This document shows positions 1 to 11,800 of a stretch of 64,000 nt of DNA, in pieces. A program made the translations under genes and the position numbers. This stretch comes from Mya arenaria (taxonomy: Eukaryota; Mollusca; Bivalvia; Myida; Myidae): NCBI RefSeq assembly GCF_026914265.1, contig NC_069124.1, forward strand, positions 15,707,088-15,771,087. Reading direction: 5' to 3'. Position 1 is the first letter of the stretch, and each line of letters starts with the position of its first letter. The notes below the pieces were generated by a model, which was not told the DNA's origin, did not search any database, and worked only from the letters and a program-made list of their open reading frames with translations.

Positions 1-3000
1 GGCAACATAGTTCCAGTCCAACATGTCCTGAGAAAGAGATATCAATAATCAATACAGCATCTTTAAAAACTATATCTATATTACAGAGATATTTTTTATT
101 GAAAAAATAAATCAAATAAGACTAGCAATAAGATATGTTCTGTTTTGACAAAATATCATCTATATAATGTAAGAGAGTGCTGCCTACTATGCTCCTTTTA
201 CTTAGAAGGTACCGTACGATACCTTTTTTTCTTTGTCGCTGTTCCTCATGTGTTCAGCTATATAAGTCAATCCTCTCAATGATGCTTTGATTTTGTCAGG
301 ATAATTGTAAATACTTTTTATGGTCCTTATTCTGCGAAATTTGGCTTCACCGCTGTTTAGGTTTTCAACATCTCTGTAATGTTGCCGTAACAGGAATCTC
401 GCCGTATTTTTCTTGTTTTCGGTCCCCTCGCTTACAATTTCATCCATAAGGTTACACAGCTTTACATCTTCCTGATCAGGTCTTTTCATGCACAAAACTT
501 GAGGAAGTATTTCAATAAAGAGTTTCCTCGTCCATGCCGTCATCTTATGAGTTGCAGGGGAGCGAAAATGAACACTCAATGTGTACACTGTCAGAAATAT
601 AGACATTGTCACAACGATCATAGTGAAGAGCAAATATTTACCGATCAATGGTATCACCAATGACGTTGGAGGATTGATATCAGATAGAAGCAAAAAGAAC
701 ACAGTTAGTGCTAGAAGAATAGAGATTGACAAGGTTATCTTCTCGCCAGATTCACTCGGTAAATAAAACACAAGAGCAGTCAGTGTTGAAATGGCAACAA
801 TAGGCATTATCAAGTTAACTGTATAGAACAAAGTTTTGCGACGTATTGTAATCCAGAACGTTATATCAGGATAAGGCATGTTTGGGCAACAGGGATAGAA
901 CTTTACTTTCCTTGTAGCGGTAACGTTGATGATATCCCACTCGAAGTTTTGACTGTAATCACACAGGTCAACACCCATTGGAATTTTTGTTTGATTGTTT
1001 TCAATGATTCCCCTTTCCTCTTCCCAGACATGGCGGAGGTCCACCTAAAGATAAAATAGCTCTAGTTGAACACATGAAATATTTAACATTGTTTTTACTC
1101 AAATAAATGGATCTACAAAAAAACATTTAATTGCATCAGTGTTTTACGTTGTTTTTTTTGTCTTGTGACAAAAATAGAAATAAGCAAACTTTGCAATACT
1201 GATGAACATACTTTAGGCAAAATCAAACTTAAAGTATCGCGAAAAAAAACGATGAGCCGCAACATAATATCAAAAAGTCTCATAAATTTATGACCTCGTA
1301 TTTGCTAAAGTCTTTATAACAACGACACATACAGCGTGCTGCAGTTGTATTACTATTAGTCTTACAAAATAGTGTAAAAGGACATTTTCAGAAGCCAAAC
1401 ATTCAACATGCTCTTGTATTGGCACTTAGATCAACGCCGCGTAACACATATTTCATAAATAATATTTAGTTTTTATACACTTTAACAAAAACAATAAACA
1501 AGAGTAAAATAAAAAAACGCGTAAAATTCAACAGGTACAGTACATTTTCATTATGGAGCAGAGTCGAACCGTAACAACGTACTATACATGAGCTTCTTTA
1601 TTATGAAAAATGTCATGCATTTTTTATAAATTTAGTTTCTTTAGTTGCCATGGCCAGAGCGTTTTGAGGGTTGCACGTATCATTACTGTCAATGAATAGT
1701 GTAAAACAAACAAAGATAAAAACAAAAAAACTTTGTTTATCCGGTAGGGATTGTCGAGTAAATGGTGACGCATTGTACCAGAAGGTTGGTCTGTTTCGAT
1801 CGGCACCGGATTCACATGCATTATTTTAGTATATGCCTACCAATTGGTGCTTTACTTGACAAAGAAAAAGGCCCTTTTAAACATTTCACAAAACAGCACT
1901 GTTTACGTTAACTAATGTTGGTTCAATTTTGGCGTCAAATAGTTCATATTTAATCGCTTTTAAGTATTACACATTTATTTTAAATTTTCGATTAAATTGT
2001 TTGGTGAAATATATACATGTACTCGATTACGCTATATTGACATGCATTACATTTCTACGTATGAGATTAGAAGAATAGGCTTGATTAAGACTGTTTATCA
2101 ATAAGTGCATTACTCAACAGATACATGTCCACGTCGTTACTTTATCATCGTTCATAGCGTAAAACTAAGACAACATGTTTCTTAGTCATGCCTGATGTGC
2201 GCTTGTAAGTAGCAGTGGCACATACGATGTGTTCCCTGAGCGTATTTTACAAACAAACATCACTAGCCATTATACCTCAATACCATCATACGCCCATGAG
2301 CTGAACTTGAAGAAGCATTCCTGCTCATCAAACGGAAAGTACTCGACATTTATTGGACAATAACTCTTGTAAATGGCTGGTGGCTCCCATATAACCATGC
2401 CTGTGTACATAACGTACGCTTTTATGAGAAGGGTAACCTCAAAATCGCCATCAGCACTGAAAAATGCAGGTAAAGGTAAATTAGTAAATATATCAATCAG
2501 TAATCATCAGTTCACTGAAAACTAGATTGAACAGGGTCTGCTAATTTCTACTGCGTTATGCAGTTAGGCATTCGTATGATTTTAATGCTGTAACATTAAT
2601 TTTGTACTAATAGTTGCTTAACATGAGAAAAGTTAGTTACTTGTTGTAAAGAACAATGTCTGGTCGCCACATATCCTCGATGGGGAAGTGTGTATAGGTG
2701 ATATTCCCAAAGTCTGTAGGGTCCCACTTCATTCGAACATCGTACCACTCCTGTTAAAGAGTGCGTCGTTGAGTTGGTATTGCTACAGAACAATTGAGCA
2801 GTGTGTGTTCCAAACTGAGAGGACTTCATTATTGCTTTATAAATGTTAGTAATTTAATTAGACATCAAATTTGCAAATAAAGAAATAAAATAAATAAAAC
2901 TCCTTTTTATCATAAATATGTACTTACATGCCTCAACCACATTTTCGTTGTAACAATTTGGTTTCTTTCAGACTGAAATGGGGAAGTAATGACATCGTTA

Positions 3001-3727
3001 TAATATGCAAGGAATCTATGAGTGTAACTGCGGCGTTAATCATTTACTGATTTGCAGGTATAACCACTTCTTGTCGAGTTTTTAAAAACCATATCTTAAC
3101 TGCACTAGTCTATTTCACATCAAGTAAGGAATGACGAAACTGGGCAAAAATCCAAGTATTACTTTTTACTGGAACATAACTCGCATCTATTGTTCTATAC
3201 GAATAATGTAGATGTTTTGAGCAATTTTGAGAAATTCACACTGATAATTTGGTTTTTAATTAGGTTTCCCTGTTTCATTTTGAGTCTGATTTGACAATTC
3301 GAAATTTTCATACTTACTACATACAGAAGCTCAGAGAGTCTCATAGCAATTTTGACGGTCAATGTATTGTTGTCACCTTCCCCTGGAGGTTTTATCAGCT
3401 TACTGAAATGCCGTTTCTGTAACATTGTGCATGTACATGTATCTATGATTAATCGTAAACAATTCTTATACCAAGCGTAAGCTTTATGATGCAACAAAGA
3501 CGTATAATCGAATTTACTATTTATATACTTGATAAGAGAAGAGAGGAACACAACCAGCACTATCATCTTGCAAACGTGTTTAATCATCTGTTCTTGATAA
3601 AAATCAAGATAAAGGTACTAACCTGCATAATTTCGTGATGAAGCCGTTGTTCGTCTGTAATAATTCCAAAGGCATTCCTCAGAACAATTAAGATAATAAA
3701 GAGCGATGGTAGTAACTCCGGAGTCAT
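1..3727 (-). CDS. nicotinic acetylcholine receptor alpha-type subunit (3' end outside window)
   Basis: Cys-loop ligand-gated cation channel subunit at the cell membrane. Exons on the minus strand: 3623-3727, 3318-3416, 2928-2972, 2641-2750, 2276-2456, 223-1044 and 1-27. All have GT/AG borders and compatible phases, giving 463 visible residues. The start at 3727 gives a hydrophobic signal peptide ([21 protein letters not shown]). [13 protein letters not shown] is the loop A region. The Cys-loop pair is about C153/C167, and SSWAYDG carries the loop B Trp. Vicinal cysteines FYPCC near 232-233 mark an alpha-type subunit. M1 ([16 protein letters not shown]), M2 with SGEKITL (Glu at -1', cation-selective) and M3 are in the 822-bp exon. 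The last visible exon reads DMLDWNYVA, the lead-in to M4, which lies beyond base 1. The M3-M4 loop is short. It is a tandem paralogue of the gene at 5843-13950 with the same intron positions. Ligand and partner subunits cannot be told from sequence. Confidence 0.93.
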
Positions 3728-5842
3728 TTCAAATGCATTCAAACATCGACTGCAGGCTTCCTTGTCAGTTTCAGACAACCGAACGCAATCAGATCTGAAC
3801 AAATCCCTGTTTCTAGAGAAGAATATTAATTACACGTCCCTGCCCAGAAAATGCAACAATGTTAAGTATGTAAATCCAGGAATGTTCATTCTCAGATCTT
3901 ATTATTCGTTAAATGGTGTTTGGTATTCAATCGCACAATCCGTAAGACCACTGTCAGTTTATCTTTTAGTACATCATCATCACTTAAGATATTACAGTTC
4001 TCTGTCAAGATTTATTTTGCTCATATTAACGATATTGTTCAGCGGTTTGTGTAGCTGTCAGTGCGACAGCATATTGAGAATTGCTATCAGACGCCAGAAG
4101 GGGTGTTCAAAGAGAGCTGGTACGGATATTATTGCTCACTTCGCTGTCAATTATGACATTGGAACATGATGCTTATAATCAAGTTACGACCATATTTACG
4201 GGTAGGTGGTAGAAAGGTTTATCGTGCAGACACGCGAAAATAAGCGTCGCATATTTCCGCTGTCAAATGATTTTTTGAACGACCACAATATATAGTTAAT
4301 AATTTACATGTTTATCAACATGTTCAGACCTATTTATTTCAAAGCACTATTTAACGAAAGTCATTTTAATGTTATTGCCGTTTGTATATAAGTCTTTTTT
4401 GCAGTGCATACTTTTCCAAATGTGCATTGACAGATATTACAGACGTTTAAGACTACACAAAAACAATAATTCCTAGCAATTAATTACAACATTGATGAAC
4501 AATTTAGGAGGGAAGAAAAAAAGTTTCTATTATTCACATAAAAACGCGTTTTCTTTTTCTGCTAAGACAAATGTATATGCATGTATTAAGTAAAGTTTAG
4601 CTACGGTCAACATAATTGCTTTAAGCGCACATTTAGCATTACTTAAGGAGTACATGTAGTCATTAACTTCTGCTTAAATTCTTAAGTGAGTATTTATTTA
4701 GTCCGTGTAGATTGTTATATGACCAAATATAGAGCTAGCAACACGATTGGTTAAGTTTTCCAACGTGTTAATTGTTCAATGACATTTCATCCTAAATTGA
4801 CTAGTGTAGCATTATATACTCACAAATCCGGGCTAACCATTTCATTAGAAACAGCTGAATTTCTGATAAATACCTTTCCTTTTTTATAGATGTCAGTTCA
4901 ACCCCAACGCCTTAAGTGGCTATTACAAAGTTTTACGAGGATTTGTAGCACATATATATCATACATACAAACATTTCTAGGCACATATTTTCACAGAACA
5001 TGTTGACTCGCTTTGAATACCACTTAAAACAAGAGGGCTTTGCAAATAAGCTGTTATAAACATAAAACAGATGCTAGTTTATTAAGTGATCAGTTTGTTT
5101 TTCCAAAAAATAAAACAGGAATTGGGAGTATTATTATGTTTGCTCCGAGAAAATATATTGATATCAACGGAGTTATCGGAGCATTTTTACATGCCAATGA
5201 AATAATAAACATGTCAGGAAAAGTTGTAATAAAATACAGCCCACAGATGTTACCAATATAGTTTTACTGCCTTGAAGAATTCATAATATTCGTATGCTAA
5301 TTTGAGGACCTGCTGTTGCCATGTGGCCGCTTGAACAGCATTTACAAAGCACGGATGTTCAATGTGAAGCTTTGATATGAATGGTCTATACACTGATATA
5401 TACCCAAATGTTCATTTAAACGACTTAACATTTCATGCAGTTTTATTTCCATCAAGCAAAACAATGTTTCAAGGTTAATATAGTCGATACCTTTTTCATG
5501 TGAAATAATAACAAACAGTATTATCTTTATTTATATTTTTTTCATTAACAAAACACAACAACTGCATGCGATATCTTCCAAGAGAATATATCCAAAATAA
5601 TTAAAAAACACATCTTGATCTGTTTCATATTACAATGGTGCTCAGATTCATGACATATTCTATATATACTTTACATAATCACTGTGCATAAAAAACCTTA
5701 CCTTGAATAAAGTTATTTATGCAAAAGTGTAACTGTTCTTTGACCGATGGCCATATTAACTCAGATCACTCATTTACGCTGTTAAGTGAAACATTATAAA
5801 AATTTACAATTCAACCGATTCCCAAACATATCCGGTCACTTA
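3728..5842. other. intergenic region between the two nAChR genes
   Basis: About 2.1 kb of AT-rich sequence between the start of one nAChR gene and the stop of the next on the same strand. It should hold the promoter of the downstream gene and the 3' end of the upstream one. A TTTATT near 5527 (AATAAA on the minus strand) lies about 0.3 kb beyond the upstream gene's stop and could serve as its polyadenylation signal. No convincing coding exon or repeat seen. Confidence 0.5.
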
Positions 5843-8800
5843 TCAACGCGAACAGTTGACGTTGTCTTTTGTGAGCGCCACTGCAGAATCATACAGTGTG
5901 GGAGGTAGCAGGAAGATGCTGGTGGTTCCAAGGAAGGACGCGGTCGTGAAGAATATCAGGAATATACGATCTAAAACCATGGCAACGTAATTCCAGTCCC
6001 TCTCCTCCTGCATTACAAAAGAAATCATTCAAAATATTGTAAAACAAATCAAAACAAAAACAAAAAGTGTTGATAAGTTAAGTTCAATTAATATTTACTG
6101 AAATTGCTAATGCTTATTTTGTTATGACATTATCCATATATTGTAAAAAAGGGTGTCGATAGTTAAAAGTTCAGCTTATAGTTACTGAAAACTTGCTTAT
6201 GCTTGTATTGATTCTGACAATTATTGACAAAGAATTGTTAACCGTTCAGCAATCACATTCTAACGGATCTTTTTATTCATGTTTAGTCAAAGTTTATATA
6301 TATATATTTATATGAAGAAAACAGAGAGGGTATTTACAGGACTTTCAAAATAGATAAATTGAATATAAGTCTAACCGATATTTCCACGTCTTGATCATGT
6401 AAATGATCAGCAATATAGTTCACCGCTTTCAACGACTCCCTTAGTTCTGGAGGGTAGATGCCGACAGATGATTCCCCAGCACGCCTTCGAAGGTTCTCAT
6501 AATTTGGCTGAGTTTTGTTGGAGTCCATTGTGTCATGTCTTTCACGTAAAGGTGGTGTTCCCGTCGGTGTTTCTCTAATTTCAGTGCCATGTTCAGTTCT
6601 TATACATCTTCTATTCATTGTTTGTTGCGGAGGTCGTTTCATGAAAATTATCTTTGGAATTGTATCAATAAACATCCACTTCACCCAAGGTGACATTCTG
6701 TGTGTGGCCGGTGATCGGAAATGTACACTTAGTGTGTAGACCGTCAGAAATATAGACAACGTCACTACTATCATTGTAAACATCAGATATTTTCCTATTA
6801 AGGGAATGACAATTGATGTTGGCGGATTGATATCAGACAAGAGCAAGAAAAAAACGGTCAATGCCAGCAAAATGGAGATAGACAGTGTGATTTTTTCACC
6901 GGAATCACTAGGCAGGTAAAACACAAGAACAGTCATACAGGATATGGCGACACAGGGCATAATCAAATTAATCGTATAAAACAACGTTCTCCGGCGAATT
7001 GTGATGTTGAAGGTAATATCCGGGTAGGGCTCCGGACAACAGGGGTAGAACTTTTCCTTTCGCCTTGCAGTGACGTTAATGATATCCCACTCAACGTTCT
7101 GATAATAGTCGCATAGGTCCACACCGTTCCTGATCACCAGCTGGTCGCCGACCCACACTCCTTTCTCCGCCTGCACATGCTGAAGATCGATCTGAAGAAA
7201 AAAAGAATAGGAGTTAACATGTGGCGAAGATAGGTATGAGCTGATATGAATCACGCTCCAGTCCATTTTCATTTCATTTTCATTTTCAGTAAAACTGTCC
7301 TTACTGAGAGGCCAACATATCGTATTCATGGTGAGCTCAAAACTACTCAACAATAAGTGCGAGGCGGCCACACGGTTTAGATACAAGTTACCCGTTTTGG
7401 ACCAATTGGAAATTCTTTAACGTCCAGTGAAATACCAAGCAATATAGAAATCAGTCATGATCAAAAGATGTTGTTGGTTCTATTAACACTAAGACTACGT
7501 TTCTCTTTCACATCTCAGAAATTATCGGTTTGCTTTCTACCCAGGACACGGAATCTCATTCGAGATGTCTTCACAATCGAGCTGAATTAACTTAGTCTGA
7601 TACTCATGAATGTGTTCTTCTTTAAATCAGCCGTCAATTACCATGTACACATTATCTAGTACATACATTAAGAAAGATATTATTGTGATATTCAGTCGAG
7701 AAAATTGATAACAAAACGTTATCAATGATTCTTGATGATTGATGGATTATCTGCATAAATCTAGACATGAGCATTGTAATGAACGCAGGTATAGAGCTTT
7801 GTTGGCAACTCTAATAAAATTAAGAATAGTCATGGAATGTTGTATGGTAATATTCGCAATTGCTGATCTTTCCAACTTATTCATATAGCATTATTGATTC
7901 AGCAAAATAAGACTTTGTGTATGTGTATGTACCTGATGTCCATCAAATGTCCATGAACTGAACTTCATGAAGCATTCCTGTTGATCGAACGGGAAATATT
8001 CGACGTTGATAGGACAGTACGTCTTGTAGATGGCCGGGGGCTCCCAGACTATCAGGCCGGTATAAAAGACCTTGGCCTTCGTGAGCAATGTCACCACAAA
8101 GTCACCATCAGCACTGGTTGTAAGAAAGGAAATATGGTTAAGAAAAATAAATGCATTTCTTTGTTCCTTGATATAAAACGAATATGAATTGAACGCCTTT
8201 ATTTAAGAATACGTTTGTAGTATTAAAAAGAAGTCAAATGCAATTTAAGATTTTAAGTAACTGAAAAGGGATTTAATCTAAAAATGTTTACCAGAAAACG
8301 CAATAAACGAAATATGCGAATGCATTGCATTAGATTGAGCCATCCTTATCGAGAGAACCGTCTCGTCTTAATTGTAACATTTCATTGATATCTATCTATA
8401 TATATATATATATTTAACGCTGACTCTGTCGACGGCTTAAGCGGTATTTAAGGCTGATGAACGTACTCAATCTCCCTGAGGGACAAGCAATTACATTAAA
8501 CATCAAGCCCTACTTGTTATATAGGGTGATGTCGGGCCTCCAGAGTTCTGAGGAGGGAATAAAGGTGCTCACGATACCGCCGAACAACTGCGGGTCCCAA
8601 CGAAGACGGATATCCACCCATTCCTTGAGGAAAAAATAGCACCATTGTCGACATTTACATGAAGAGGTGTTGCAAAATTAGAATGAACTCAGTGTATGTT
8701 GCCTTGTGTGTTTTTGTTACTTTGATCCTTGCGCCATTCATAATTACACAGTAAATTTATATGAATTTACTGGTATTACAATATTGATACTGTCAAAAAC

Positions 8801-11800
8801 CTAAAGTACATTGTATATTATTTAAATACCACAAGAAATAGTAGCTCTAACATATACATTATATCTTATTGTCGGACTTACATGTCGAAGCCAAAGATTC
8901 GTTGTAAGTATCTGGTTTTTCTCGGACTGAAAACAAATAAAGAAAGAAAATAAACTCACTTGTTTTGAGCCTCCTATATTAAACAAGTGGAAATAGAAGT
9001 ACACTGAAATCTGAAAATTTCCGACCGGAGATTATTGAAATCACAAAGTTGCACAAATAGATGTTTATTAGGTTTCATGGAAGTCTGCAGATTACATCGG
9101 CGAATAAATAAAAACAGCTAATTAAATGAAAACTTTCTGGAATATCTTTCTAGCCATTAAAATATCATTAAAACTGGCAGAGCAACCTGTTTGTCTGTTG
9201 GAATCTTATTAGGATGTTGCTCATCTCGTGTAAGTGTCTACCATTCTGACTTTAATGTGATTTTACGGTTGCCCGATTCGACGTTGAAATTAGACAAGGC
9301 ATAAATGTGGACAGAACACGCTAGCATCAGGCCTCGAATACTATTAGAAACTCACAACACAAGAATATTTCACCCATCATTAATATATCATTCGATATTT
9401 TCACGATCCGGGAAATGAGTCGCCGATAACTTTAAAGCGTTGAACTAGATAGCAAATAACAGTCGCACTAACAGTAGGTTCCTGATTTATGCTTGCTGCA
9501 GTGAAGTGTTTTACCTTACAGAAATGACAATGTTCATGTAATCATATAAATTTTTAAATTTAATTTTATTTGACATAAAACTTGTTGGTTTTGTAAATCT
9601 AGATAAAAAAAATCAGAATCGTCAATGTGGAAGAGCGTACTGTTTCACATTCTTCTTCATTTCTTAATTACCAGGGATCTGAGTCGTGCATCTTCTTTTT
9701 CAACCATTTGAATGTTTATTCAATATTCATTACCGGTTTTTGGATGTTTATTTGATTTATTTAAAGCGCGTGGTTTTTCGCTTAGTCATGGCTGTGTTCT
9801 TATTGACCAAGTGCATTTCAGAGAAACAAGTAGGCAAATTGAGGACAAAAAGTCAAAGGGCAATATTCACTTAATATCCTGAGTCTAATTTTCAGACCTG
9901 GTGCGAAAAAAGTGAAACTCTTCATTTTATAAAATATTTCCTACCTCGAAGGCGATAATTGTGGAAACAGCTCTCTATATTGCAAACAAAAAACGTGACA
10001 ACCAGAAAAAAAACATACTCGTAGTCTAACTTGTTTGAAAGTCATTGGCAACAAGCTGTGTCCATTGATCAATTGAAAATATCTGGATAAATCAACTTAA
10101 GGGTCCTCAAATATTTGTATCAGGGATGGATGAAATATTGCTAAACCATGAAGCTATCCTGATTCATGGCAACAGCAGGGATAATTCCCTTAACATGTCA
10201 ATATATGTTTTTAATCTTTATATTTTTACGATGTTTGATGTACTGTTAAACGTTAACGCTTTTTTGCTGTTGTTAAATGTATGCGATTATTTAGTTATTT
10301 CATTTTGAGTGAATTATATCACATACAAATAGAAAACATATCGACTCTTTTATCAACATATTAGTTATGCACCAGTCAATTGAAACCACGAACAGACGGT
10401 AAAATCCCCACCAAATGCCCCCGTACCCCAGCCAGGGATCCTAGGTAAGGCCCATTCCCCGCTCTATTTAAAGCGAAGACAAAACCACCGCATTCATGCT
10501 ATCAAAGAACTCCCGGGCTGTTATCTGCCCTTTTCACCAAGGGAGGATTGTGTCTATTACAAAGAATATGCTCGTCTATCAGATCCATTCACTATCTTAT
10601 CACACGTGATGTTTTCTAGCATATATCGTTTATCATCCGCCAAAATTTCTTAGCAGAAAATATACAATACACCCTCATTCCGACTATCAGAAAACAGCTA
10701 TTTCATCTGTTGCAATTTATAATTGTTCGAAATACATGAGGGTTGATCCACATGTATTCAAATATTACGTTCGTTGTTGAATTATACCTGTGCTGATAAG
10801 ACACATGCATTCTTGAGATATGCATGCATGCTGAGAAATAAATATGGCATGCTCATAAAAGTATATTACATGCTCAGAAATGAATATAGCACGCTACGAA
10901 AAGTATATATCATGTACGGATAATAGTACATGCTCAAAAAGGTATATTACATTCACAGAAATATATATTACATGCTCAGAAATGAATAGTACATGCTTAG
11001 AAGCCTAAAGTACCTGCTTCGAAATTTATATAACATGCTCAGAAATATTTATTACATGCTCAGAAAAGTATATTATGTGCTCAGAAATGTATATTATATG
11101 CTCAGAAAATAACATGACATGCTCAGAAATGTATATTGTATGCTCAGAAAACAACATTAATTGCACAGAAATATATGTTATTTGCTCAGAAAAGTAAATA
11201 ATATGCTCAGAAACGTAGTTTATATGTACGGACATGTGTGTTACATGCTGAAAAGGGTATGCTACAAGCTAAGAAATGTATATCACCGCACAATTATATC
11301 ACATACTCAGACAGGTATGTTTTATGCTCATAAATGTATGTTGCATGCTGGGAACTGTATGATACATGCTCCGAAATGTTTATCACATGCTCGGTTATGT
11401 TACATGTAATATATAGACAAAAAAGTATTTCGGTAGCCAGGGGCGTACCTGAAGCATTTTGAAATGTACAGCTGTACACTTGAGAGCGGTGAAAAAGTAA
11501 GGGTATTTCTATATTCTGGTCTTAATATGATATATGGGGTTGGACCAATATCCCCTGACAGGAGACTTATTTATTGGCCTTTGCGCGGGAACCTTAACTC
11601 ATTTGTACGTCTCGGCGTACTGGAGTATGCCTAGGTACGCCCCTGGACTAGCGGTAGTTAAAATACAATCAAGTCCGATAGACATCACAGTTATCAAATG
11701 GTCGTTTGTCTATTTTCAATATATAGATTGACGGTACTTAGGAGGTAGTTGGTAGCTGGTAGTTGGAGATTTAAAAATCAAACCATCTGCTAGTTGATAT

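Noticed and set aside
3762-4169. 135-codon plus-strand open frame
   Set aside because: Antisense to the first nAChR exon over its first part, no domain, no start context, low-complexity remainder.
11026-11479. Minus-strand frames with YISEHV repeats
   Set aside because: They arise only because the 21-bp minisatellite unit is a multiple of three. There is no gene-like flank.
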